This document shows, piece by piece, positions 20,673 through 31,726 of a stretch of 64,000 bases of DNA. Every line of letters begins with the position of its first letter. Positions within the stretch are counted from its first letter, which is position 1. Source of the stretch: Rebecca billardiae RCC1528 (lineage: Eukaryota > Haptophyta). The stretch covers positions 2,914,001-2,978,000 of the forward strand of contig OZ251224.1 in assembly GCA_965240325.2 (NCBI GenBank), written 5' to 3'. Both the position numbers and the translations under genes were made by a program. The notes beneath the pieces are model-generated. The model made no database searches and was not told the DNA's origin. It saw only the letters and a list, made by a program, of their open reading frames with translations.

Positions 20673-22252
20673 ATATTCACCTCAAGCTCATCACCAGCGG
20701 CACTTACGGGCTGGCGTCGGGGTGGCGCGCGTGGTGTGCGGTCGGCGAGAGGTGTGCGGCTCGTTCGGGTCTTTCCTGGAACGGCGCGGGCAGAAACAAG
20801 TGCCGGGGGGGGGGGCACGTGCGCGCATCGACGACTTCTGGCTTTGATGTGCTGCTGGCCTTCATCGTCATGCACTACGTGCGCTTCTTTGTTGCACAGC
20901 TGGCGTGCAGGCGCTTATCGCTCGTACCCGGACCACCGCGTGGACGCATGTCGTTGAGAGCTGACGTGGCAGGTGGTGACCACTGACTGTGGGGCTCGGC
21001 TGATGGCGGCTACTGTTGCAAGCGGCGCAGTCGCGGCTCCGCGGCCGAGTGCCCGCCGACCGCAGTTGTGACGGAACTTTTCCGGTCTAGCCTATAGTTC
21101 GGCTCAACTTATATCTGTCTCTGACTCACTGATGAAGCCTACTATCGTCCGGTGGATTTGCATTGGCACACCTGGCTCTCCCAGGCTCAGTTCACAGCCA
21201 CAGGCGCGGACGGCGCGGAGTACCTGTTCCTGTAGCGGGCTGTAGGCTGTACTGTACCGTAGTCCGCGTGACACTCTTCATCTCATCGCGGCAGCCGGGA
21301 CGGAGTGCCGAGTGGAGCCTACTTCAGATACCCTGAGACTCCGCCTTGTAATAACAGCCCGTGTCAGTGACAGTGTGAGTGTGACACGGTCCCTACTTAT
21401 CTGTTGTCTTATATATATGGCCACCCCGGCCCCGCTGTCCCCGGCCGATTTCTGCGGGCGGGGCTGCTCTCAGTGACTTGCCGTTGCGTCTTGCAGCGGC
21501 GTGCTGCATCCGAAGATCGGCTCGGTTACTATAGCTCTACCAGGGCGGCCCAAGCCCAAGCCCAAGGCGCTCCGCAATGATGTATGACCTGGGACTGATC
21601 GGTGATATCCGGAGGCGGGAGCCGGCGGGGCCGGGGAGGGCGGCGGGGTCACTGACGATGACTCACCGATTATTTACCGGACTCAGCCCCGTCGGAGCGG
21701 GCCCGTAGCTATAGGGCCCGTAGGCGTAGCGGGGCTGCCTAGGCTCATTCAGCAACTACGGATTCAACCGACTACGTCACTCACGTCAGTACACGGACAG
21801 CGGCGGTTCCGTGCCCGTGCGGGCCGCATGGGCCCTTGGCCGCCTTGCCGCCACGGGGCCGATGATGTCTGCCACTCTGCCATCGCCTCATCAGGGCATC
21901 GCGGGTTATTATAAATAGAACGGTCCGTCCGCGCGAACATTGTTTATTGGTAGTTACATTACAAGTGCCCGTAGTCCTGTCAGGTAGTTCAAACAGGGGC
22001 CAGGGCCGTCCGACGTTCGACGTTGAACCATCGTGACCGTGAGGTCGGCCCGCCGCTGGTGAAAGCATCGCCACGGCGCAGCACACGCGCAAACGTAGCC
22101 ATACCTCCCGCTCCCTGCGGCGCGACATGCCACTCGAAGATCGAACTCAAACGCGCATCATCGTCAATCGACAATGTCCAAAGTTCTTCCAGGTGCCTGC
22201 CCGCTGCCGGCTGAAGCCTCGGCCGGACGCAACAAGCCAGGGGCGGTGTCAA
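20673..22252. other. Intergenic, nothing recognised
   Basis: 1.6 kb of mixed composition with an 11-G run near 20806-20816, a short CAGTGTGAGTGTGAC-type stretch near 21365, and an AT microsatellite near 21411. No gene or RNA is supported. Confidence 0.4.
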
Positions 22253-22945
22253 TCACCTTTCCACGCCCTCGAGCGACATGCGAATCCGCGCGACCACATC
22301 ACTGAGAAGAGTGCTAGCCGTGCCGGCCGCATTCGCGACATCTGCGCATGAGAGCGGCAGGACGGCACACGCCCGCGCGGCCTTCAGCTCCTCAACCCCA
22401 AGCGCAGCACCAACTGCCTCCGCCGTTGCGGCGTCCTCGACGTCCTGCTTGTTGGCGATGATCATGAGAGGGACGCCTGGCAGCGCCTCGAGAACAGGGC
22501 TCAGCGCCTCGCGTGCTTCGTCAAAGCGCGTGGCGTCACACGCATCCACGACAAAGACGATGAGCATCGTATCGGCGGTGAGGTATCGAGGCCAGAACTG
22601 CCGTATCAACTCGTTGCCGCCCAGATCCCAAAGGTCCAGACGCCAGTGCGGACGGATGTCGGCATTGCGGCAATTGAAGCCAGACGTCGGAGCCTGCTCG
22701 AGCGACGGCTTGCCCTCGACGCAGCTGCAGACTGTGGTCTTCCCCGCACCGTCGAGCCCCAAACAGATGACTCGCGCGCTCCGCCACTCCACCGGCCGCT
22801 CGACCCAGCACCAGCAGCAAAGCTTGTTGATCACGATCCGCACAACTGCAACCCAGGTGGCAGGATTGCGCATGATCGACGATGATCCCGACGAGCCGTG
22901 GGTGCCTCCGTCGTTTCCTGGGGCGGCGGCGTCGACGCCAGCCAT
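22253..22945 (-). CDS. Arf-like small GTPase
   Basis: 230 aa, intronless. GTPase motifs: GLDGAGKTT (P-loop, ~63-71), a Gly-Phe-Asn switch-1-like 'TSGFN', WDLGGNELIRQFWPRYL (switch 2, WDxGG of the Arf family), VFVVDACDATRFDEA, and NKQD for guanine specificity. Compared with canonical Arf/Arl, the P-loop Asn (GLDNAGKT) is Gly, as in some Arl proteins. The usual Gly2 myristoylation context is absent; instead a ~55-residue extension includes a hydrophobic, Cys/Trp-rich helix (WVAVVRIVINKLCCWCW) that could insert in membrane. It may act in trafficking or ciliary transport; the subfamily is not assigned. Confidence 0.8.
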   Translation of the reverse strand: MAGVDAAAPGNDGGTHGSSGSSSIMRNPATWVAVVRIVINKLCCWCWVERPVEWRSARVICLGLDGAGKTTVCSCVEGKPSLEQAPTSGFNCRNADIRPHWRLDLWDLGGNELIRQFWPRYLTADTMLIVFVVDACDATRFDEAREALSPVLEALPGVPLMIIANKQDVEDAATAEAVGAALGVEELKAARACAVLPLSCADVANAAGTASTLLSDVVARIRMSLEGVER

Positions 22946-23067
22946 GACCGAGACGTTCGAACCGCCGCCGCGCGACCGGATTTCCCCGCTCCTTCATTAC
23001 TGACAATGGATCACAATACCCCATACTGAGATACAATGTGGCGGGTACTTCGATGGTGCTGGCCGGG

Positions 23068-23712
23068 TAAAGACCCTTCAGGAAAGGTTGTGGCCCCACT
23101 GCGACCGCCCGGACGAGGGCCGCTCGGAATAGCCGTGAGTGCGACGTCACGCGCCGCTGTTCGGCCTGAGCGCCGCTAATGAGGCCCTGGCAGCGCCCCA
23201 TACCCACCATGCGGCCGAGTAGCCCTCTCACGCCTCTCACGACAGCCTGTAAGCCACACCGTGAGCAACGCGGCAGCCATCGGAGCCGATCGTCATCACA
23301 CACACCGTTCAAAATAGAAATGGGAGCAGCTACGGGACGCATCCGCCACTCGTCTCTTCTCTACAGACGTCACAGCGTTGCGTGTTGCTGCTCCGGCGGC
23401 ATCAGCACGCACTCACGCCTATTTCGGGCGTGCAAAGAGCAGCGCGTGCAAGCTGTTGCGGTTCACTGCGTTGCAGATCGCGCGTCGGTGACAAGGTGGC
23501 AGAGACGACGGATGACAGCATGCCGAAGCGGCGCATGCCCTTCCAATTGGTGTCTACTTGCCCACCATCCACCCCGGCGGACGATCCGGCGATGGCGCCG
23601 CGACTCTGAGCGCGCACAGTAGGCGAGGTGCGCTGGCGGGACGAGCCGGGCGGCATGCCGCCAGTGGGAACCCACTGAAGCCGGGGCCACAACCTTTCCT
23701 GAAGGGTCTTTA
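23068..23712. mobile_element. TA-flanked terminal-inverted-repeat element (MITE-like), 645 bp
   Basis: A perfect 30-bp inverted repeat: 23068-23097 and 23683-23712. The outermost TA on each side could be the target duplication, leaving termini that start AAGACCCTTCAGGAAAGG. Size and TA flanks match the element at 15697-16305, but the terminal sequences differ, so it is a separate family. No transposase frame inside. Confidence 0.6.
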
Positions 23713-24759
23713 TGTAGTGCGCCTCTGGGCAGACTCACGACTGACGACCCGTGGGGTCAGACAGAACATTGATAGGTCTGCACCCTCGCCGGGCATGCCC
23801 CCGTAGAGGTCAGCACGGCCGTCAGAAGGGTGATCTCGGCCGCTAGCTTACTAGCCCATCCTTCCCTGAGTGATGCGCCGAGCCTCGCGCGCGCCGGACA
23901 CACGATGAGGCTTGTTGCATTTTGAAGTGAGACCAAACGCGACATCGGGGGGAATTTCGGCGAGCGAATTTTTTTCATGATGGCCGCTGCCGCGCTGCGG
24001 CGGCGGCCACGGGAGGCGCTCAGGAGGCGCGCGTCGCACCAGACGACGCGCGTCGACGCTTGCCTACGGTTCTAGACAGAGTGTGCGCCACGCTGCATGC
24101 TATACAGTCACGGCACGCTCGGCAGTCAGGTCGACACTCGTCGACGCCGTCCGCGTGCAGTGCCGACACGAGTTGTGATCGAGCGCGTCGGCGCGCTCAG
24201 CCATCTGGTCGAGAATCATGCTGTGGTCTGCGGGCGAGAGAACGACCGGGATCTTCCTCAACGCCTTCCCCATCGTGCTCGAGTTGTGCGTAGTCTCGCC
24301 CGCGGGCGCGCTCGCAATCACCATCTGCAATCTACGCTCGCCTTGTGGTGCAGCGCTCCTCGGAGTGCCACCACGAGAGCTCGCGGTACTTCTACTGGGT
24401 ATTGGAGGAGTCGAAGGTGCGCCAGCCAAGTAGATGAAGTCGACCACCTCGGTGCCAGCCACGATCAGTCCCCAGACGCCCCCAAAGCAGTGTCGGGGCC
24501 CAGAGGTAAGCGTCGAGGATCAGTAGTAGCTTACGGCGCAGTGTCCGAACGGTGCTCAACAGGACAGTACTGCAAGAGAATGAGATAGTACTCGTAGGAT
24601 TCAGTGTCATCAGACTAGTTGCCGCCGGCGTCATCCACGGCTGGGATGGCCCCGTTGTGACCGGGCTCAATGAGTGCCACGCGTCGCTGCTGGTCGTCCA
24701 GGAAGCGCTCTGCGAGCCAGTGTCAACCCGGAGCTGATGCGCTCGGGCCTCGGCGGCGC
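23713..24759. other. Intergenic with possible fragments of decayed coding sequence
   Basis: Between ~24340 and 24430 one frame reads SSECHHESSRYFYWVLEESK, which looks protein-like, but it has no start and breaks quickly. Nothing else is supported. Confidence 0.3.
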
Positions 24760-25215
24760 TCGAGGAGGGCGCCCCGCATTATCAGCTTCACCGAGGAGAT
24801 CGCGCGCTGGCTGGGGACGGCCAAGCAGATGGACACGGAGCTGGGCGGCTCGAAACGGATTATGAACCGCAGGCGCGCGCAGCTCGCGAGGACGCGCGAT
24901 CGTGTGGTGGTACCCTACGCCGAGATCACCGCGACTTCCGGGGTACGACACAATCGACCCGGCGACGCGCGACGAGAAGCGCGCCCGCACTCAAGCCGGA
25001 AGAGCTTCCACAACCTGCGCATCGACCAGGCGGGTCGCGTGTGGGTGTGTCGCTGGCCGTGCTCGTGCGCACCGTGCCGTGCCGCGCTCCCGCGCAACAT
25101 GCGCCCGACATCCGGTCCCTGCGCGCTCCGCCCCATCTTCAGCGAGCTCAACGACTGGCACGTCGCACGACGTGACGGCGCAGCTCCAGCGGAAGGCCGG
25201 CGCTGGAGCTGAGGA
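24760..25215 (+). pseudogene. Decayed ORF of unknown family with frameshifts
   Basis: A protein-like helix (ISFTEEIARWLGTAKQMD, then GGSKRIMNRRRAQLARTRD) at 24778-24900 is followed, in alternating frames, by PGYDTIDPATRDEKRART, then FHNLRIDQAGRVWVCRWPC with CSCAPCRA after it, and 'IFSELNDWH'. Joining these needs at least two frame changes, so this is either a broken gene or one with very small introns. The Cys cluster suggests a zinc-binding patch. No family is recognised; a transposon-derived gene is possible. Confidence 0.35.
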
Positions 25216-26361
25216 CTCGGACGATGAGATCGAGGTCGACCGGGACTTGCGTAGCGCCTCGTGCCCGCCTCCTCACGCGTCTTGCGGGCTGCAGCATGCG
25301 CTGAATCTTGAGCTCCACTGCTCCAGCCCTTCTGAGCTTTCTTGCCGCGTCGACCGCGCGCGCAGAGCTTCTGCTTCCGCTTGGACATGAGGGGGTGCCC
25401 ACTTGGATGCAGAGTGTTCTCGACGTAGGTCACGCCCCAGCCTGGCGCAAGTGGATTGCTGCACTCACGACAACCTCAGGGGTGCAGCGATCGCGTTCCC
25501 CGCGGTCCAGACGCCATCCTCGTAGAGAACACTCTGCATCCAACCGGGCGTCACGCGGATTCCCACTGGGATGTCGCCGTCACATATTTGTTGGTATTTA
25601 TTCAATTTGCAACAGGCCATGACGTAGACGTGGAGGTGAGAGTGGTCGAAAAGTCGGAAGGGAAGCTGTCACTCACGCTCACGCGCTCGTACAGCGACGC
25701 CGACCGGCGAGTGCAACGCCTCCCCGGTCCCAGGCCTTGCACTTGCGCCTTGGATCGCGGTGCCGGGACTCATTCGCGCCCTCGGCCCCGGCGCCGGCCA
25801 CTTCAAGGCTTCCCTTCCGAAGTCCCTAGCAAAGCTTCATCTGGACCCCCCCTGCCCAGCAGGCTGTACTCCGGAGTCGTCGGACGGCGGACCAGGAAAT
25901 AAATAAGCAATAACGGCTACGGGCGGCTAAGCTCGTCTGCTCTGATGAGTCTGATGCCAGACTGTGACTAGCTTTTCAAGTTATCAGCACTTTTATTATA
26001 ATCAGCAGATCGTCTAGAACGCCGAAACGGCGCGAGGTTCGTCAGTGACGACGACATGGCGTCGGCATGCTGCTGACGGCGCCTGGTATTTGGTAAGTGA
26101 CGACAGTATATGAGTAACCAGCAGCAATAAACTACCAGTATACCATCAGCGGCGGCAGTGTCATAGTCATTCAGTCTCAGACCTGCTCGGCTGCTCGGAG
26201 CCCCGGACCGGCGACCCAGTCCAGATGGGCCCGAGTGGGGCAGGGCCGCTCGCCACAGCCCCGGACCGAGCCGCCGGTCGTTCCGACGTTCGCCAGTGAC
26301 ACTACCAGTGTCATAATTGATGCCCGTGCAGTCATGAATAGTGATCAAGTGACGCACGCTA
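25216..26361. other. Intergenic with a short foldback at 25403-25543
   Basis: Inverted repeat 25403-25425 / 25521-25543 (22 of 23 bases pair) around a ~95-bp loop. The remainder shows no coding pattern; the stretch at 25960-26200 is AT-rich. Confidence 0.45.
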
Positions 26362-29187
26362 TCACCGATTGGGCCTGGTCAGGCCGCGCCCGCTCTCCGA
26401 CCCCTCAGCCGACCGAGTGCCGGGTTCCGCGGGTCGCGCTCGACGCCAGCCGCCGGCGCCACCGCCGAAGCGGAGCGCAGCCGTCGTGCGCTCGCCAGCG
26501 TTTCGCAGCTGCTCCCTGCGCTCGTCCTCGCGCGTGATGACGCGCAGCATCGGCCGCCTGCCGCCGGGCACGGTGCTCTGGCCGGGCTGGTACGGGGCGT
26601 TCTTCGCCCATAGGCCGCGGGCCTGGCTGCCCTGGCGTCCAGGGAGCGCGTACGGCGAGTTTGGAGGCTGCCCACCGCCCGGCGGCGCCGACTTGGCGCG
26701 CGTGGCGCCCGCTTGCGCGGCCCGCCTCCCCTTGCGCTTGGGCGCGGGCGGCGGCGGCGGCTCAAAGTCCGTGCCGGCGGGCAGCGTGTGCTGCGCGAGC
26801 AGGTCGACGCGCTTGAGCACGCGCATCAGCTCCTGCGTGTGCACCGCCTGCACCTTGCCCTGCTCGTCCACGCGCTCGCGCAGCTCCTTGAGGAAGAGCG
26901 TCACGTTCTCAATCATCTCCGAGGTGGTGGCGTTGCGGTGCCGCTCCACGCGCCAGTCGGCGAGCGCGCGCGCAAGGTGCTTGTTGCGCATCACTGCGCG
27001 CCGCTGCTCGAGCTTGCTCACCGCCGCGCCGCGGATCGCCGCCGTCGAGCGCGCGGCGATCGAGCGCTCCGTGCCAGCCTCGCTCGGGAGGGAGCTATTC
27101 CGCGCGCCGTTGGCGAAGGACACGCCCTTCTGCGAGGCGCGGCTCGCGCCCGCCTCGCTGCGCGCCGGGCTCTCGGGCGCGACGCTCACGTCCGGCGGCA
27201 GCCGGCCGTTGAAGCCGAGCGGGCGCGAGGACTGCGCGCCGGGCACGGCCGCGGGGCTGGCGGGCGCCGGGCTCTCGGGCGCGACGACGGCGCCCGCCAT
27301 CGCCTCCGCCGTGCCCGGCGGCAGGCAGCTCGCCACGTGCTTGCGCAGCCAGAGCGGCAGGCCGTAGAAGGACTTGTTCGCCTTGCGCTTCCACGCGCGC
27401 TGGATCACGCGCACCGCCGCCAGCTGGATGCGGTTGGCGCCCTCGGCGCGCTGCACGACGTGCATCAGGCGCAGCTCGACGTCCGAGAGCGAGAGCGAGT
27501 CCGCGAACGCGGCGGTCATCAGCGCGAACAGCCCCAGCCCCACGACGGAGTTGAGGAACAGCACGCACCGCCCCAGGTAGCTCCGCGGCGGTGCGTCAAA
27601 GCCCAGCCCGACCAGCCCCAGGCAGATCGACCACAGCTGCTCAGGGCGCGGCGCGGCGGGCGCGGGCGAGGCGGAGAGGGAGGGCGGCGAGGGTGCGGGC
27701 GCGATGGGGGCGGGCGCCGGTGGGCAGACGCGCGCGCTGCAGCGGCGGGAGCGCCGAGCGCCGCCGACACGGCCGAGGCAGCGCGGCGGCGCGCGGCGGC
27801 GCGCCGTGCGCGCCCGCGCCGCGCACCGCGTTCAGAAAGTACTCCTGCGACGAGAACGGGTCATGCAGCTCCGGCGTGTCGAAGCGCACGCGGTAGGCCT
27901 GCTCGCGCTCGAAGACGTAGTAGATGTACCCGAACGTGATCAGCGAGACGAACCCCACCGCCAGGAGGAACGTGACCGCGTAGTCGCGCATCACGACGCG
28001 CGTCGCAAAGCGCAGCGACTGCTCGATGTGCGACGAGCGCGCGAGGAAGCGCGCCTTCATGCGCATCGCCTTCGAGTGGAGCCAGAGCGAGCGCGCGAGC
28101 ACGAGCGGCAGCCGCAGGAACATGAGCACCGAGACGACGACGAACATGTCCTCCACCCCCACGTACGCGATGCCCACCACGTCCGCGATGTCCGTCTCGA
28201 TGCGCCAGCGCTCGACGGGCACGAGCCCGCCCGCGTCCACAAACGGGTGGATGCCCAGGATCAGCATGTCGCGCCCCAGCGTGTAGATGAAGTCGGACTG
28301 CAGCATGTCGCCGCCGAGCAGAGCCTTGCTCGACACGTGCATGAACCTGCACGCGCGCGGGGCCGCGCGACGACGGCGCGCGGGGCGCCGAGCGCGCTGC
28401 CGTGAGTGGCGAGCGCGCGCGCACAAGCGCGCGCGCGCCCAAATCCGGCCGGCGCGCACCGGTGGTAGTCGACAATGCACACCTCGAGGACGACGGTCAG
28501 CACGAAGATGGCCCAGCGCAGCGCCCTGACGATCCACTCGTGCTTTCCCGCGTCCTCGTCGGCGCGCATGCGCGCCTTCCAGTCCGAGAAGACGAACTCG
28601 CTCATGATGACCATCAGCAGCAGGCTGAGCAGCGCGATGTGCGTGATGCGCGCGTGCTTCGACTGCAGGGCCTCGAGCCTCCAGTCGAGGCCCTTGCTGG
28701 GCACCTTCGAGCTGTACAGGTTGGCGGTCACCTTGATCGAGCGCTGCGCCCCCAGCACGTCGCGCGTGCGCACGAGCCGCCCGCGGAAGTGCGCCTGCAG
28801 GAAGATGACGTGCTGCTTCTTCGACTTCACCTCACGCCGAGCCTTCCGCCCGCGGAACACGGACTGCATCCTGAGGGCGGCCTCATGCTTGGCCTGGGAG
28901 ACCGAGGAGATGCGCCGCCGTGCTGGCTGCGGCTCCGCGAGCGAGCTGTTGCGGTCCACCGTCGCTTGCACACCGCCCAGCGCGCGGCCGATCACGAGCG
29001 TTTGGCCGCTGCGCCGCGGCTCGCCAAGCCCGGCACGCTCGCCCTGCCCGGGCTCAGCGCCGGGCGCCGGGGTGGGAGCACTGTGGGGCTCGGCACCACC
29101 CTCGCACGCCATGGGAGACGTGCCACCACAGTGCGGCCGCCTGCCCGCACGACCGACTGCCCGCACGCCCCTCCCCTCCGAGGCCAA
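26362..29187 (-). CDS. SK-type calcium-activated potassium channel with atypical pore and N-terminal IQ motifs
   Basis: Predicted plasma-membrane or ciliary channel gated by Ca2+-calmodulin. Exons: 29187-28460, 28346-27827 and 27639-26362 (841 aa). The introns (113 and 187 nt) have GTGCGC donors. The family signature is clear: a LILGIHPF segment, SVLMFLRLPLVLARSLWLHS (S4-like), RFATRVVMRDYAVTFLL, S5 ending YIYYVFERE, pore loop, then S6 running into ELRLMHVVQ and a calmodulin-binding helix (IQLAAVRVIQRAWKRK, ~480-500). The selectivity region reads W-S-I-C-L-G-L-V-G-L-G-F-D (419-431) where SK channels have a GYGD-type filter. Two IQ motifs (MQSVFRGRKARR and LQAHFRGRLVRTR, ~105-140) precede S1, which SK channels normally lack. 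The C-terminus is low-complexity with a coiled coil. The second acceptor is a tandem GAGCAG, so one Gln is optional. Confidence 0.8.
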
Positions 29188-29551
29188 GCGGGGGGCGTTG
29201 TGGGCGCAGCCTTGCTGGAGTTACTTGCCGTGCGCCCGCCCGCGCGGTGCCTTGACGAATGAATGCCGAACGACTTCGGCAACGATGGCGACGTTGTACA
29301 AGACAGTACCAGTACTAGTAGTACACCGGTATGGGGTAGAGTTCTACAACGTACAATAGCGATTGTACAAGCGTAACCAGGTACCTGCATGGCTGCATCC
29401 ACCTCGCAGGAGGCCTGGTGGGCAGTGTTCTGACATTATCAGAGCGCGCCTGCGCGGGTCATCGCAGCAAGCCACGGCGAGAACTTTGCCCGGGCACTTG
29501 CCCCGTCCTCTACCGAGGCAACCGTCTCGCGCTCAGAGTGACTTGCAGCCA
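29188..29551. other. Short intergenic between SK channel and Rho genes
   Basis: 364 bp. It holds the SK channel promoter/5' UTR and the Rho 3' UTR. No motif is recognised. Confidence 0.4.
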
Positions 29552-30278
29552 TTACGACGCGCGTCTGCATAGCAGGCGCCAACACGCGCTGCGATACGCG
29601 CCAAGGCGCGTCGACGAGATGGCGCTGGGCCTCCGCGAGTGCGAGGAGGCCGCATCCCGCGCGCTGCGCACAGCGTCATCGAACACCTGCTTGAGCTGGT
29701 TGCTCTGGTTAAGCGCCGAGCATTCGACGTAGGTGTAGGCGCCAATCTCCGTGGCAAGCGCCGCCACCTGGTATGGATGCGCGCGGGGATCGCGAGCGCA
29801 GCGTTGGTCGGCGGCTCTCGCCGCGCGCGCGCGCGCGCACCCTGTGCCGCGCACGGGGTCTCTCAGCGCTCACCTCCTCTGGCTGCACGAGCTTGCGCTT
29901 GTGTGCAGGGTCGTCCCGCAGGTCCGCCTGGGTGCCCACGAGAACCAGAGGGACGCGAGGGTCGTGCTGTCTCACTTCGGAAGCCCACTTGCGCCTGACC
30001 GCCTCGAGCGATGCTCTCGAGGCCACGGAGAAGGCCAGGAGGAAAACGCGCGCGCCCGGGAAGCACAGCGAGCGCAGAGGGTCGTAGTCCTCATCGCCGG
30101 AGGTGTCGTACAGGACGAGGCGCGAAGGCTTCCCATCGACCATCACGTTGGCAACGAATTGGTCGTACAGGGTGGGCGTGTACTCCGCGACGAAGGCCGA
30201 GGTGGTGAAGGCCACGCAGAGCGCGCTTTTGCCCACCGCGGCATCACCGCACACGACGCACTTGATGCTGCGCAACAC
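29552..30278 (-). CDS. Atypical Rho-family GTPase
   Basis: Two exons, 30278-29874 and 29767-29552. The intron is 106 nt with a GTGAGC donor. 206 aa. Rho features: VVCGDAAVGKSALCVAF (P-loop), EYTPTLYDQFVANVMVDGKP (switch 1 with the effector Thr kept), LYDTSGDEDYDPLRSLCFPG (switch 2), 'RRKWASEVRQHDP', 'LVGTQADLRDD', and YVECSALNQSNQLKQVFDDA in exon 2. Odd points: the Gly12 position is Ala (A13 here), the catalytic Gln61 position is Asp (D62), and the C-terminus ends CWRLLCRRAS without a CAAX box. In known Rho proteins, changes at these two positions weaken GTP hydrolysis, so the protein may stay GTP-bound like Rnd or RhoH. The two C-terminal Cys could be palmitoylated. It would signal to actin; a WASP gene lies 5.5 kb away. 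Confidence 0.85.
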
Positions 30279-30532
30279 ACGCGGTCGCGGAGGTGGCCGC
30301 GGCGATGAGATGTGGCCTCACGACCGGCGCGCAAGGAAGCATCGCGCGCTGGGGGGTCCAGCCGACGCATCGCGCGCGTCACGCCACCTCTCCATGCGCA
30401 GGCGCTGGGTCGCGCAAGTGTCCACAGCCGGTCCGCTCGCTTGCAGAATTCTACTTGCCGGCGGCCGCCCGGAGCCATTGTGTTCCGAACTCCCAGAAAG
30501 ATTTTCGTCGAATTTTCAAACCACCGCGCGCG
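30279..30532. promoter_or_regulatory. Divergent promoter, Rho / coiled-coil protein
   Basis: 254 bp between start codons. There is no TATA box. The frame of the + strand gene is open into this region but has no conserved sequence. Confidence 0.4.
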
Positions 30533-31726
30533 ATGATGATGCCGCCGCCGCCTCCAGCCGGGCCCGACGGCCGCGCGCTCAGACGGCTCGTCGATGCGCA
30601 GGCCAAGGAGATATCCGACTTGCGGGCGCGTCTTGCAGCCGCGGACAGCCTCCAAGATGACGAGGGCTGGCAGCAGCTGCAAGATGCGGACGAGCTGCAC
30701 GCGTCCCTCGTTGAGCTTCGCAACGTCATCTGGCCGGAGGTCATGCAGCTGCGGGAGCGCAATGCGCAGCACGTGCAGGAGATCGAGGCCCTTCGAGACG
30801 AGCTCGAGCGCACCAGGGCGGCGAACTCGGACGCCCTGTCCGAGCTCGAGGCGCTGCGCGGGCAGGCGGAGGCCGCAGCCTCGGCACGTGCGCACGCCGA
30901 GCACGAGCTCGCCACCTCGAATGGCGAGGTCGCTGAGCTCCGAGCTCGATGCAATGCGCTGGTGTTGGACATCAACAAGGCCACAGAGCGCGCGCTGCGA
31001 GCCGAGAGCCGCCTCGCCCAGGCGGAGGCGCGCCAGGCTGCCGCGGAGGATGTTCGGGCGCAGCTCGACACAGTGCGCGCTGCCGAGGGAAAGCAACGCG
31101 CGCGAGCAGACACGCTGGCACGCGAGCTGACGCAGGCCCGCATGAGCCTCAGCAGCACGCTCGAGAAGGAACGCGATCGGCTGCATCGACCCGACCGCAC
31201 GCACGAGCGCGTGCGAGCAGACTCGACGCCCACGGCCAGGCCACCGCCCGTGGAACTCCGCACGCACGCGAGCCCACGGAGCGGACGAGCACTCACATCT
31301 GCCGCGGAGGCGGCGCGCCGCTTGGTCGATGCGGCCGAGAGCCCGCCGCGCAGACGCTCGGGTGCCCACACCCCGAGAAGTCGGGGGCTGGACACGCGTG
31401 CACGTGCAGCCCCTGGCAGCAGCGATGAAGCCGATGGCAGCAGTGACGGGGCCATGCAGGCTGCCAGCTCTCGCCCGCGGCGGAAGAGTGCGAACGCACG
31501 CATGGCCAAGAGAGGGGACTCCGGGGTCGGGGATGGACCGTCGCTTCGACAGCCCGCCTCGGACAGCGACGACTCTGGGGGCGACCACGATGGCAAGGGC
31601 ACCATGGCGCCTTCGGTCGGCACTCGCGCCGACGCTGAGCTGCAGGCTCAGCTCAAGCGCCTGCACGAGTCATTTCGCGCGACGGTGCAGTCCACGGCCC
31701 CGCGAGGGCATGGCCCACGCCACTAA
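30533..31726 (+). CDS. Coiled-coil protein, 397 aa, unrecognised
   Basis: Starts MMMPPPPPAG. Residues ~15-220 form a long heptad-rich coiled coil (ALRRLVDAQAKEISDLRARL and onward), followed by a Ser/Arg/Pro-rich tail with Ser-Asp clusters and a final short helix (ADAELQAQLKRLHESFRATV). No motor, kinase or membrane motifs. Met 30533 was chosen because the coil begins right after it and the upstream open frame lacks coil character. Likely a cytoskeletal or centrosomal structural protein by analogy only. Confidence 0.55.
   Translation: MMMPPPPPAGPDGRALRRLVDAQAKEISDLRARLAAADSLQDDEGWQQLQDADELHASLVELRNVIWPEVMQLRERNAQHVQEIEALRDELERTRAANSDALSELEALRGQAEAAASARAHAEHELATSNGEVAELRARCNALVLDINKATERALRAESRLAQAEARQAAAEDVRAQLDTVRAAEGKQRARADTLARELTQARMSLSSTLEKERDRLHRPDRTHERVRADSTPTARPPPVELRTHASPRSGRALTSAAEAARRLVDAAESPPRRRSGAHTPRSRGLDTRARAAPGSSDEADGSSDGAMQAASSRPRRKSANARMAKRGDSGVGDGPSLRQPASDSDDSGGDHDGKGTMAPSVGTRADAELQAQLKRLHESFRATVQSTAPRGHGPRH

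Noticed and set aside
24097-24588. 163-codon + strand frame in 24.1-24.6 kb
   Set aside because: Low protein-like character, and protein-like pieces appear in a different frame. Only decayed fragments are likely.
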